NCBI GenBank assembly: GCA_013146195.2
Contig: CM028377.1
Location: 69,506,614-69,570,613 of the forward strand
Length of the DNA: 64,000 bases
Direction: 5' to 3'
From: Codonopsis lanceolata
Taxonomy: Eukaryota; Streptophyta; Magnoliopsida; Asterales; Campanulaceae
Shown here one piece after another: positions 41,214-52,138 of the stretch. Positions within the stretch are counted from its first letter, which is position 1. Each line of letters begins with the position of its first letter. The notes under the pieces are model-generated. The model did not search any database. It was not told the origin of the DNA and saw only the letters and a list, made by a program, of their open reading frames with translations. Both the position numbers and the translations under genes were made by a program.

Positions 41214-41245
41214 CTAGTCTTTGCACTCGTGCGCATATATAAACA
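41214..41245 (-). mobile_element. Helitron 3' terminus, minus orientation (body to the right)
   Basis: The plus strand reads AAACTAGTCTTTGCACTCGTGC. On the minus strand a GCAC-GA-GTGC stem is followed by about 5-6 nt and CTAG, with T in the flank. The body rightward (41270-42295) matches the body right of the 33768 terminus, so the two are sister Helitrons. Confidence 0.55.
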
Positions 41246-41269
41246 AAATGAATAGAAAAAGCAAAATTA

Positions 41270-42295
41270 GAAGATGAACACATATCTTGAAATAAAAATC
41301 GATCAACATGTATTATGAAATAAAAAATCGAATTATTTTGAATTTTTACGTATCAAAATTAATTGCTTCAATCATTTTGTGATTTTGCAAGTTTGTTTTA
41401 ATATTTGCATTTTCTTGTTGCACCTTGTGTATTAATATTGTAGATATAATGTAATATAATTAAAATTATATCATGTATTTTGGTACTTGTGAATCATTGT
41501 GTGTTATATATGAATCATTTGACATATACATCTACTAAATAGCCGATAAAAGATGTTATTAATTATTACGTTGCATGAATATACATCAATATTTCAACAT
41601 TTGAAATCATAATAGGATAATTATCTCTTATTTCGCATGTTCAATTTATTAATAAACATGATTTTTATATTATAGTATTATGTAACTATTTTAAGAATTA
41701 TTTGTTATTTATATATCACTGTATACACACACGAATATGTAGTAAGTAGTTTACCAAAAACATGAACTAAATTTGCACCATTTGTTTTGGATGTACTTGA
41801 ACAAAAAAAAAAGAAATTTGATAAACAAATATGATTAATTAACCTTACAACTATAAACTATTTTTTTTATTTTACCGAAAACGGTACTAAAATTTACACA
41901 ATTTGTGTTTTAAGTACTTCAACCAAAAAAAATAGAAATTGATAAACAAATATGGTTAATTAACTTTACCACCATAAAATATTTGTAAATTTGTTTTGTG
42001 GAAGTTTTTGTCACCAATTTAGTTCACATAAATTGTAGACATAAATTATAATTTGTAATTGCTTGTTATGATATATGTGTTTGTCATGACTATCAAACAC
42101 TGAAACATTTGATATGTAGTATAAACAAATAATTTATCTATTTATCACTTTGCAAATACAATAATAAAAGTTATATTTTTAGATTAGATAATTAATAAAA
42201 GAGAAAATTGGAATATATAGGAGTATAAGTTTTATACTTACCTCGACATCAACAATGATCAACGTCATAGTATTTTCGGTAAAAAGTAATAGAGG
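41270..42295. repeat. Copy 2 (first part) of the interspersed Helitron-body segment
   Basis: Same ordered words as 34610-35395, for example AAATCGAATTATTTTGAATT, AAAGTTATATTTTTAGATTA, AGTTTTATACTTACCTCGAC and CAACAATGATCAACGTCATA. It also contains a local near-duplication (41755-41850 and 41875-41970: GAAATTGATAAACAAATATG). The copy continues at 45640-45870 after later insertions. Confidence 0.6.
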
Positions 42296-42404
42296 TGGTC
42301 TCCCGTAAGACGGTCTTACAGATCCTTATCCGTAAGACAGATCTATCCAGGTTAAATGCGACAAAATTCAAAAATCTCAATGCAACCCCTTAGTTTTTTG
42401 AAAA

Positions 42405-42828
42405 TTACAGCACCACCCCTCATCTTTAAATATGCAGAGTGTCACTTTTTACTATTAACAGTGTCACTTTATAGTATAAAATGTGTCATTTTTGGCCTTA
42501 GAAGTGTCACTTTACATTTTTAATAAAAATTATAATTTTTTCCTAAAAAAGTGTGACTTTTTGGGCTTAAATGTGTCATTTTTAGTTTTAAATGTGTTAC
42601 TTTCACTTTGAAAAGTGTCTCATTTTTTATAGATAAAAATCATTATGTTCGACATTAAAGTGTTACTTTATAACATTACAAATATAATTTTTTAGTATTA
42701 AATGTGTTACTTTTGACCGTACAAGTGTCATTTTGCCTTTTAAATAAAAATCGTCGTTATTGACACTTAAAAGTGTCACCTTTTAGCATTGAAAATGTCA
42801 CGTTTTAGTATTAAATGTTGATGTGCGC
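42405..42828. repeat. GTGTCACTTTTTAGTATTAA minisatellite, left part
   Basis: Irregular units of about 20-30 bp built on GTGTCACTTTTTAGTATTAA and GTGTCATTTTTGGCCTTA words run from about 42430. They are preceded by an inverted GTAAGACGGTCTTACAG motif (42306-42345) that may be the edge of the host element. The array continues at 44763 after a solo LTR. Confidence 0.8.
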
Positions 42829-44762
42829 GAATGCATCTCGGGCAAGATTACACGGCCGTATCAAGTAATAAAGTACGTAAGTACGAGTCGATCCCACGAG
42901 GAATGCGCGTAATTCTCACTCCAACTAAGTACCGAAATTATGCTAACTAATTATATTTGAGCGAAAATAAAATGAATTAAAATCTAAAAATATAAACAAC
43001 CTAGAAAGCAATTAAATCTAAACTACTGCGGAGGTGGTTTGACAACAACAAATCAAGATAGAAATATAGGAATGCATTATTTCTAGTCTAGCCGGTGTTT
43101 AATTTAATCTTCTTTTTGCTTTTCTTTAACTCAAGTCTTGGTAGTCGGACGCGCTATTTTATTCGCTACGGACTCATATCATCGCAACACATAGCATAGG
43201 GGAGAAAATAACTGCATGTGTAAACAAGCGTCCAAAGACTATTTACGCGCGATCTCCTTTCGGTCTCACGCCACGCAAACTGCTATTGTGATTTTCGGAA
43301 TAACAGGAAGGGCTTTCGCTTCGTATCCTATCATTCTAGTGATCATCTAATGGTTCGCTACGCCATTAAAAGCATGAAAAACACACAATAATAACCAAGC
43401 GCATGTGTAATACTTCGCAAAAAGAAACTCTCTATATTTTTCTACAAGTCATGTTGGTAGCCGAGACAACTAAATTGGCTAACTACGGGCTTTCGCATCT
43501 TATAGTTAACACTAATCTCTCCGACCTCGCGAATGGCTAAGGTGGTTCGACCGCGTGTCAAATCTAGTCTCATTACGGCTATCGGTGTGTGTCACAAAAC
43601 ACCAACTATTAAATTGATTGGTCCGAAATAAATAGGTAGCTCTCGCGGATCCTAAATATTTCTAAAATCATTTAATTATTGGCCAGATAATTAAAAACAT
43701 TAATTTCACAAAATAATAACCAACATGCTTGTATACTAAATAAAGAGATAAATTAAATTAAAACACTACATTGGATATATAAAATAATTGCATTTCCATA
43801 AATATTTTAAGCACCAACCAATTCAACAACTACAAAATAAATCATCCCAAGAATATACAACAATTTATCAAAAGATAGGTTGAAAGAATTAAACCAATGT
43901 TGCTCGAATCCGGGGTTGAAATCTTTTGTATTTGCGTCCTTGGCCCTTGAAATGATGTTCCAAACCTTCAAGTTGATCAAGCTTCAAGGAATTGGAAGAG
44001 ATTTTTGGTGAAATGGGGCTGGTGCCCCATTTAGGGCTAATGCCCGTAAATGGGGCTGTTCTGTATTTTTCGAATGAAGCTGCCTGGAGATTTAGAAAGA
44101 AGGCAACAAAGGCTTGAAGGTCAGATGGGTATTTTAGGGAATACAAGGGAAAATTAAGGGCAAAATGGAGAAGAAAAAGCTTGGTGGTCGCGGACCATGG
44201 GCAAACCGTGCATCGAAATCGGTGAGATATGTGAGAGAAAGAGGGTTGAATAGTGGGCTGGAGGGTCAGGATTGGGCTGGAAGGACGCGGGTCAGACCCG
44301 ATCCAGATGGAAGAACCGCGGGTCGTGCTAGTGGAGGAGGCGCGGCAGAGCGTGACACGTGGCTCCACCTGGTGATCGACAACGCGCTCCCCTTCCCTTA
44401 ATTTCTATTAATTGCTCCGCCCCGAGCCTTAATTTCTATTAATTGAGCCTTCCTTCCTCCTGACTATCAATTTGGTCCTTTGTTAGCTTTTTCAGCCACC
44501 GTTTGCCTCTGTTAGCCTCAAATTGCCTTGGATCTCTTGACGGGCTTAACGAACTTTGTCCAAATAAATTCTAAATTAACTTTTAAGCCTGAAATTGTCT
44601 CGAACTTCGTGCTAAACACCGTATAAAAGCTCGATTATGCTTGGAAACCTACATTAAGCACAAAAACACAAATAATAATATTTCCAAAGCATAATTAATT
44701 AAAAAATAGCACAAAATAAAAGAAAATTTCCGGGAAAATTCGTGGAAATCTTGCGCTCATCA
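42829..44762 (-). mobile_element. Solo LTR (TGATGAGCGC type), TSD AATGT, inside the minisatellite
   Basis: Plus-strand edges are TGATGTGCGCGAATGC and TTGCGCTCATCA, flanked by AATGT at 42824-42828 and 44763-44767. On the minus strand it begins TGATGAGCGCAAGATTTCC and ends near GTGGGATCGACTCGTACTTA...GCGCACATCA. A GATCGAC motif near the 3' end is typical of gypsy LTRs, so I place it on the minus strand. The 159-codon ORF inside (43889-44368) shows no known domain and is not called a gene. The minisatellite word AAATGTGTCAC is restored when the LTR is removed. Confidence 0.92.
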
Positions 44763-45110
44763 AATGTGTCACTTTTAGCAGTCAACGTTAGTTTTAAAGT
44801 AACATTTTTTAGTATTAAATGTGTCACTTTTTAGTATTAAGAGTGTCACTTTTTAGTATTAAATGTGTTACTTTTTAGTATTAAATGTATCACTTTTTTT
44901 GTATTAAGAGTGTCACTTTTTTTGTATTAAGAGTGTCACTTTTTTGTATTAAGAGTGTCACTTTTTAGCATTAAGAGTATTACTTTGAATTTTAATGAAA
45001 ATTATAATAAATTTTCCTTTATAGTATCACTTTCAACCTTAAAATATGTCACTTTTGTCTTTTCAACGTGTCATGTTTGACTTTAAACGTATCATTTAGC
45101 ATTTCGTTAA
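44763..45110. repeat. GTGTCACTTTTTAGTATTAA minisatellite, right part
   Basis: Continuation of the array at 42405-42828, with more regular units here: GTGTCACTTTTTAGTATTAA alternating with AAATGTGTTACTTTTTAG and AGAGTGTCACTTTTTTTG. It fades out near 45080 into CGTATCATTTAGCATTTCG. Confidence 0.85.
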
Positions 45111-45372
45111 AGTCCATTAAGGTCCGTCAAGTATCTCAAAGCAATTGATGCTAACGGATGGCTAGCGGGGTTGACAAAGGATTCAACTGTAAGGTATGCG
45201 AAATATAAGAATTTCGACGACAAACCTTGAAAGTGCAGGGGCACCGGAGCAAAAAGTGCTAGGGAGTTTTGAACCATAAACATAAACAACACTCATCAAA
45301 TTTCTAAAGTTTAAGAGTTGTGCTGCAAACCATCTTAGCAAATTCATTTTTATGACTTCTTATAATGTATTA

Positions 45373-45630
45373 GTCTCTCCGTCCCTAAATTATCGTCCTC
45401 CTTTCTTTTTTCGTCCGTCCCAAAATAATTGTCCACTTTGAAACTTACCTTTTTAGAACATCACTTTTACCACTTTACCCTTACTTTTTCACCATACTTT
45501 AATTATGGACCACATACACATGGGTTTTAAAGGAAACTACACATTAAATCAATATTAATAATCCAGTCAAATAGATTTTCTTAAACGGTGCGCCGGGTCA
45601 ACCAGGACAATAAATTATGGACGGAGGGAG
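45373..45630. mobile_element. Stowaway MITE, TA TSD
   Basis: Left GTCTCTCCGTCCCTAAATTA; right in reverse complement CTCCCTCCGTCCATAATTTA. Flanked by TA at 45371-45372 and 45631-45632. The internal GTGCGCCGGGTCAACCAGGA is the usual Stowaway central motif. It is the best preserved of the Stowaways in this window. Confidence 0.88.
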
Positions 45631-45639
45631 TATTTATTT

Positions 45640-45870
45640 ATCGATTTAGGATCCATATGACCGTACTATACAAGTCTTTGCCAAAGTAATATGAAAATAT
45701 CCAAATGATTAAATTAGATTTATCTTTCAAAATATCCAAATGTTATTAAATATTGTTGATTATAATAATTTTATAAAGATCCATTTTTAGAAAGTTGGTT
45801 TGGGGAGAAACTATCATAAATATGAGAGTTATGTTCTTCTGCAATTTTATAAAGATCCATTTTTAGAAAG
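45640..45870. repeat. Copy 2 (second part) of the interspersed Helitron-body segment
   Basis: Continues copy 2 with GATTAAATTAGATTTATCTT, TGTTGATTATAATAATTTTA and AAACTATCATAAATATGAGA, matching 35080-35375. The words GATCCATTTTTAGAAAGTTG occur twice (45778 and 45857), a short internal duplication. Confidence 0.55.
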
Positions 45871-45958
45871 TTGTTTTTAGGACATTTCATTCTCTCTCTC
45901 CCCACACACTACACAACACACACTTACTTGCCTTCAAAGTTCAATTTCTAATAAGAAT

Positions 45959-46521
45959 CAAGGTTCTAAAAATCGTTAGGCGGTCGCTAGGCGGCACACT
46001 AGCGCCTAGCGCCTAGGGGACTAATCGGGGCGTAATCGGGGTTTAGGCGGGGCCTAGAATTAAGGCATAATTACCATTTTTTGATAATTTACATCAAAGA
46101 TCAAACACATTGACTACAAATTTAATTTTTTTTACGTTTGTCATTTTATCAAACACTTGTCTATATTTGTAAAATTAACAAAAATATGCAAACCTACCAT
46201 TAATCTCAATTCTCAACAACCTCAAAGCAATAAACCAGCCAAATTTAGAACTAAAAACAAAAAAAAGATATTACTCCAGTTCGCCCCCCATTACCTCCCT
46301 CTATGCCTCATCATTACCACTCTTCCTTCCTTCTCCAGTTCGCCCCCCTTTTTTCTCCAATCACCGCATACTACAAAATCAAAGTTACAAAAATAAATTA
46401 AGGTCGACGAGATTTGACGTAGGCACCGAGTTGGTCGATTAGGCGGTAACTAAGAAAGTTGCGGCGGTAGAGAGGGGCCTAGCGACTAAGCGGGACCTAG
46501 ACGGGGAGTTTTAGAACACTG
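45959..46521. mobile_element. hAT-like non-autonomous element, perfect 8-bp TSD ATAAGAAT
   Basis: Flanked by ATAAGAAT at 45951-45958 and 46522-46529. The left end is CAAGGTTCTAAAAATCG; the right end in reverse complement is CAGTGTTCTAAAACTCC. GC-rich subterminal parts on both sides repeat CTAGGCG-type words (GGCGGTCGCTAGGCGGCAC; GGGGCCTAGCGACTAAGCGG). 563 bp, no transposase. Confidence 0.9.
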
Positions 46522-46529
46522 ATAAGAAT

Positions 46530-46793
46530 AGTCAACAACTCCATCCCAAGTAAAGTCGTAAATTCCATCTGAAAAAGTCTGATTACAACTCTAACTTAGC
46601 ACACAGTTGTTGGAATTTGTGTACATTAGGTCAAGTCTCATAAGTATAAAACAAAAGTTTTTTGATACCTCTTAATTGAACCAACGTTGCTTGCTATTTT
46701 TCCCTCCAACTAAGCCATAAAACACCGTCTTCTTTTATTAACTTACCCTAGGAACTATGGTGACAAGTGTCACAACATCCACTAATCGGACAC
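46530..46793. other. Short intergenic stretch
   Basis: No feature recognised. It contains single-copy-looking DNA (AGTAAAGTCGTAAATTCC, CCAACGTTGCTTGC) downstream of the DnaJ-like gene. Confidence 0.3.
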
Positions 46794-46986
46794 GGGTAAT
46801 ACTAGGGCCATTTTAATAGTATTTAATTTTGGGTACTAAATGATGTGACATTTTATGTGTCATATTATTAACATAACTTTTTAACTTATAGTGGAACCCA
46901 TAAAATGTCAAATAAGATGACACATTGGAAACCATATCATTTGGTGCACAAATTTAAGTGCTCATTGAGTGGCTCTAGCATTACTC
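46794..46986. mobile_element. 193-bp MITE with perfect ~10-bp TSD AATCGGACAC
   Basis: Left end GGGTAATACTAGGGCC; right end in reverse complement GAGTAATGCTAGAGCC. Flanked by AATCGGACAC at 46784-46793 and 46987-46996. A 9-10 bp duplication with GGGTAATGCTAG-type ends fits a Mutator-type MITE. The inner arms also pair (AAATGATGTGACATTTTATG and ATAAGATGACACATTGG in inverse). Confidence 0.88.
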
Positions 46987-47335
46987 AATCGGACACTTGT
47001 TACCAGCATATTTTTTTGAACAGAACAATATGTTTTTAAAGCTCACTTTTGCTAAAACACCATAAATAGCAACCGAGCGAAGTTTTTGTTATACCAATTC
47101 GAAGGTGGCTACAAAGTAGAAGTGATTCCCTGGAGTTTGTTGGTTTAACCACCGTGGAAGCGTTCTTTTGCCTTGGATAAAACATAATTAAGATGGAATG
47201 AGCACAGAAGAATTCATATTCCTTGCAAATTGCAATCCAAAAATCTAAATTGCAGTTAGTTCCAACTTCCAACACCGGGATTACCCTAAAACTTGAAAAC
47301 CAAACCTAAATTAACATGCTCATGAGTGATCGAGT

Positions 47336-48637
47336 TCATATTTGATTCTCATTCAACCCGCCGCTAGGAATTGAAGGTGTAAAAAAGCGAATGTACAGAT
47401 TCCCTCTAGCAAATGGCCTCTCGTGTATTGGCATTCCTTCATCCTTTATTTTCTTGATGACTTGGTGATCTGCCCCAAGAAAAGAAAATGGGTATCACTT
47501 ATCAGTAGACAATTACTAAGAATTTCAGCTCAAGAACAAATTACTAGCTCTAAGCTCTAGGTCCCTCTACGAAACAAACCCAAACCCCTAGAGGAAAAAC
47601 TAACACTAAAAGCACAAAACAAAACTTACCATGTTCTTCGGGTTGGATTTCAATGAGGAGCTGTCTGTTATCGAGGTGTGTCAAGGTAAATTGAAAACCA
47701 GACAGTGCTTCGCCAGGTTTCAAGGCGTGCTCAACCAATAGATTATCACCCTCCCTCTTGAACTTTGGGTGCTGCATCTCTTCTAATACAAACACCGCAT
47801 CCCCTGGTTCCTCGTTAAAAGGCTGCATCAATATAAATTATAATGCAACATTTTCCCATTTACTAATAAAATTCAAAGAATATAGTAATTGTTGATATAT
47901 ATAGGAAATTAAAATATAACTAGTACTAGTACATATATATCAGCCTCTCTGGGAATCCTAATCTCCTGTCCGTTTCGCATGCCCTTATCCACATTGACTT
48001 CCAATCTCCGCAATTCCACCATCATTGTCCGACCCTTGCATTCTGGACATGGATCTTCCTTACTGATGTCTCTACCGGTACCCTTACATATATTACAAAA
48101 CTGCTGCTCAGCAACGACCACACCTTCTTCAGGGTACACAGCATGCACGATCTCCCCTGAACCTTCACACCGAAAGCATTCATTCGAGGAGCTTGACAAG
48201 GTCCCCTTGCTGCAAATTATGTGATCAGTTATACTTATACCTTCCAGGCTAGGCTCCACTGATACTGATACTGATACTGATAGATTAGTTAATAGTTAAT
48301 AGAGATGAAGAGATTGACTGACCCCTGACACGCAGAGCATTTTAGTTGGCGAGAGACGGAGATGAGCTTGGACGTGCCGTTGTATAATTCCTCGAGTGAA
48401 ACCTTGAGAGTATGAACGGTATCTAGTCCTTTCTCTACAACTCTCGGGCCGTGTCTCCTGCTATCTGAAATGAGTTATACCAATCAATACCAACAACAAA
48501 AAACGCATACTCACTTGCTGATCCATATTCGATATATATGCAGTATGCAGATGAAGCCTATCGGAATTTGGATCATACTTACCAAAGATGGATCGGACCT
48601 TATTGCGTAGGTAACGCCTAACACCGAAGACCTCCAT
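47336..48637 (-). CDS. J-domain-less type-A Hsp40 (DnaJ-like) protein, zinc finger plus C-terminal domain
   Basis: Minus-strand gene with exons 48637-48583, 48464-48323, 48209-47933, 47822-47640 and 47469-47336. All introns are GT-AG and phases agree, ending in TGA at 47336-47338. An in-frame ATG at 48673 would add 12 residues. The four CxxCxGxG-type zinc motifs read CSACQGKG, CFRCEGSG, CNICKGTG and CPECKGRT. The substrate-binding domain follows: LEVNVDKGMRNGQEIRIP, EEMQHPKFKREGDNLLVEH, GFQFTLTHLDNRQLLIEI and DEGMPIHERPFARGNLYI. This matches plant ATJ2/ATJ3-type proteins, but the J domain with its HPD motif and the Gly/Phe-rich linker are absent; only about 18 residues (MEVFGVRRYLRNKVRSIF) precede the region. 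The C-terminus also stops early, without the acidic tail and CaaX box. It may be a real truncated paralogue that binds clients but cannot stimulate Hsp70, or a young pseudogene. Confidence 0.85.
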
Positions 48638-48733
48638 GACTATGAGAATTGAGAGACCTGGTTTGACCTCCAATGTCGGTCAGTTTATGATTATTACTCC
48701 TACTTGCTTTTATTTTAGTTTTTCTCTATTCTA

Positions 48734-48741
48734 TATTTATA
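48734..48741 (-). promoter_or_regulatory. TATA box of the DnaJ-like gene
   Basis: The minus strand reads CCATATAAATATAGAATAG. TATAAATA lies about 65 bp upstream of the ATG at 48673 and about 100 bp upstream of that at 48637, a normal plant leader length. Confidence 0.6.
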
Positions 48742-48903
48742 TGGTCCAACTCTCATCACTTTCTTCAATCCTTTGCACCAAAATTATTTAATCAATTTGG
48801 GTCGTGTTCTGGACAGTGGACACTAGTGTCAAGTGTGTTTGCCTTTGTTATTTAAAAGCTCGATTTTTTATTTTGTTTTAAAACATTGGTTTTTGAAAGC
48901 CTG

Positions 48904-48947
<44 letters not shown>

Positions 48948-50364
48948 GTAGACAGCAGTGTCAAATAAGACAGTTTTCCGCCTAAATCTATTTACTAAAA
49001 ATAGAAAGTCATCTTTATCTAATACGAGTAAATGAATTTATGGGGAAACATAAATCTAATTATTACTCTCATTTAGCCCTAGATTAATTTAGTTGTAAAT
49101 GTATTGGAGTATGAGCTTGTATTGAAATTTGAAATGACATACAACTTTATTGTTGACCATTTTATGCATTGCATTAGACACCAAAAAGTGTCATTTACTC
49201 TTATTTTTTTAGATTTTAGTTGGCCATGTGTATATTCTAAAGGTCGTTTGTGCAAAAACCTTTATACACCGTCGATGGATAATTTTTTTTTTAAAAGTGA
49301 TTCTTTAATTTTCATAAGTTTCATATCTAAAAAAAATGTTTAGTATAATATAGATTAAACTAGATTCCAAATTCATATTTCTTCTTTCCTTGTGCAAAAA
49401 TTATTTAGATATATTAATTTATTTAATTCTATACATCAAACTAATAATATTTATAGAACAATTATTTACTAATTTTGTTAACAATAATGTTTTTAAAGTG
49501 AATTTTATTAATTTTATTTATATATTATTATTTAAAATAATAAACATTTATTCAGGTATTACTGTACTAGAAACATAAAGTTATATTGGTTTCCATCGTT
49601 CACGGGCTCAAGTAACTTGTCAATTGTTGATTTAACGCATCGTGATGATGGTTCAAATCATTTTGCTATGCCATTGCGAACAGGGAAATACTTTCAACAT
49701 TACTTATCATTAATTTATTATTTTAATTTTATTTTACCTTTCTGTTTTGTATATTATAGTTTAATTGAAAAAAATATATATGTCTATGCGTTTAACGTAC
49801 AGGTATAAAACTATTTTATACAAGACATAAATCATAAATTCCTCCTAAAAAAATAATCAAGCGTACCCGTTACGTTATTATGGGTGTGTTTGTTTTCGTG
49901 ATTTTAATTTTAATTTTCATGATAATTGAAGAAAATCTATCTATCTATAAGTATTACAAAAACAGAAGCTGCTGCCATCATGTGGTGATTTTTTGTGAAA
50001 AACTAAAACTTTTAAAGGGATTTTGTGATGCCACGTGTCACCATCGAAATGGTAAATGTTTTTTGTTTTTTTTCAAAAATTGATTAGTTTAAGATAAAAA
50101 TCCTAAATATAATTAGATAAGATAAAAAGTATAAAACTAATTTGATAAGATAAAACAGATTTATGATATAATTTCACAAGCAAATTTATGATAGAGATTT
50201 AGGAATTTTTTTCTTTCAAATATCACTTAATTAAACTAGATTTTATCATGTCTAATTTATACAAGTTTAATTTGACTTAAACTCTTCAATTTTCATCTTT
50301 TTCCATTTTCATACTATTTAATTAATACAAATTATTCACAAAACAATTTTATATTATTTTTTAT
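48742..50364. other. Intergenic AT-rich stretch with a TA microsatellite
   Basis: No convincing gene. (TA)n runs from about 48905 to 48945. Short ORFs of 60-80 codons (for example 49104-49343, 49617-49808) show no domain. A short GC-richer patch at 49595-49690 (TTCACGGGCTCAAGTAACTT, GATGATGGTTCAAATCATTT) might be an exon remnant. Confidence 0.35.
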
Positions 50365-50368
50365 TCTA

Positions 50369-50370
<2 letters not shown>

Positions 50371-50415
<45 letters not shown>
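50371..50415. repeat. (TA)n microsatellite near the left Helitron's 5' end
   Basis: About 22 TA units. The mirror position in the right arm (58870-58926) also has a long TA tract, so the repeat is an ancestral part of the family. Confidence 0.95.
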
Positions 50416-50417
<2 letters not shown>

Positions 50418-50882
50418 GTGCCACCTTACTACCTTTTGATAAATTTTCATTGTAAAGCATCCATGTAGAGGTTTTAAAAACTTTTGGTTTTCTAGTCATT
50501 AAGTAATTATAATGCATAATAATAATCAATATGATAAGGGGTATTAGTATTTGATTATATAACCATTTTTATTGTCAATAGTACAATACTTATATTTAAA
50601 AACTTTTACAACTAATATTACTTCTAACCAATGTGTGATAAAACTCTTCAAGGTGAGACATTACTTCTAATGACTCATTTCTAACACCATACTTTAAGTC
50701 TTGATATCTTATTCATCTAAAACTTGATTTGAACAAATAAATATATCATTTCGATAATCTTGCCGAGTAGAATACATTTGTACAATTACTTTTGCCAACA
50801 AACAAATGACACATAAAGAAATTCGTGCATATCAAGTTACACAATTTCTTTCACTAAAAACATTAATTTTTTTAAACAAGTA

Positions 50883-51944
50883 TCTATAATACAATAGAGG
50901 TCAGTGTGATACACTTACAATTGACTTGAGATAAAAAGGGGTCAGGATTTACTGTTTTACGGTGATCCAACGACCCTTATTTTCCTTAGTTCTCGCAGGT
51001 GCGAATGATGGTTTTCCTAGCGAGTATTCTTTCCCTCTTTCTTGCAATTCCTCCCGACTTTTTCTCTTCCCCATTACGGTTTTACATTTTTATGTTATCG
51101 TAATTAACTTAATCAATTTCCGACCAGCAATTTCGTATACAAATTAATCAATTTACTGTTTTACCAAGATTATACGACTATTGAATAAAAAACTATTTTG
51201 CAACACCAATTTCCAAATAATTTCTCTCAATTTTTTTAAAAGAATTTTCATTGTAGTTTTTAAAAGTTTATGAATGTCAAAATTTTAACGAAAAATTATG
51301 TGTAGGCATTCATTTCAATGTAATATTGATATATATGAAATATAAAGAATGTCTCTCCATCACGTTTAATTTCACAATCTCAATTGTTTTTATTACGTTT
51401 TTTTTTCATCCCTATTTTATTACTGCGAAAATTATTGAGATATTACGGTTTACAAGACGGTTTACAGTTATTATTTCACATTTAATATTTTACGATTTTA
51501 CAGTTATTATTTTACATTTGCGAAAATTAGTTACTTTTTTACTGAGATATTACGATTTTACAGTTAATATTTTACGGTTTATAGTTTTACAGTTTTATGG
51601 TTGCGAAAATTTGTATTTGTATTTTTTTCTTTTTAATTTTTTTTACCCATAATTTCGTATACAAATTTAAAAATAAAAAAAACATAAGTTTTGTAATTTG
51701 AAATATTTTTTTAACTGTTATCGTAATTAACTTACGCAATTTTTTTTCCGGCCCGTTTTGTCCGACCCGCAATTTTGTATACAAATTATTAATTAATCCC
51801 TCCATTCCGGGCAAAGAGGCCCCGTTTGAAAGTCAATTTTTTAAGAAAATATTATTTTTAGTAGTTCATTTCTACAATATCTGCTTCATTTATTGATAAA
51901 TTTTCAAACTGGCACAGTGCCATCGGCACGGGCAAGAGTACTAG
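50883..51944 (+). mobile_element. Helitron, 1062 bp, nested between A and T of a 190-bp repeat unit
   Basis: Begins TCTATAATACAATAGAGG after A (50882). Ends with a perfect stem GTGCC-ATC-GGCAC (51917-51929), 11 nt, then CTAG (51941-51944) followed by T. These are all the canonical Helitron features. The interrupted repeat is AACAAGTA|TTATACTTTA; the uninterrupted version is readable in the right arm around 56640 on the minus strand. There is therefore no target duplication, as expected. The interior has repeated TTTTACGGTT/TTTTACAGTT words (51430-51600) and no transposase. Confidence 0.9.
51430..51600. repeat. TTTTACAGTTATTATTTTAC low-complexity repeat
   Basis: Irregular repetition of TTACAGTTATTATTTTACAT and ATATTACGATTTTACAGTTA inside the nested Helitron. 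It explains the 108-codon ORF at 51326-51652, which is not a gene. Confidence 0.6.
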
Positions 51945-52138
51945 TTATACTTTAAATCTTGATATTTTATTCATCCAAAACTCGATTTGGACAAATAAAT
52001 ATATCATTTCGATACTTTCACAAAGTATAACATATTTGCGCAATTACATTAGCCAATAAATAAATGACACGTAAAGAAATTTGTGCCTCAAGTTACACAA
52101 TTTCTTTCACTAAAAACACTAATTTTTCAACAATAAAG

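Noticed and set aside
43889..44368. 159-codon minus-strand ORF
   Set aside because: It lies entirely inside the solo LTR 42829-44762 and has no recognisable domain; LTR sequence of higher GC content gives such frames by chance.
48461..48673. 70-codon ORF as a stand-alone small gene
   Set aside because: Its first part is exon 1 of the DnaJ-like gene; the frame then reads through a GTAAGT donor into the intron.
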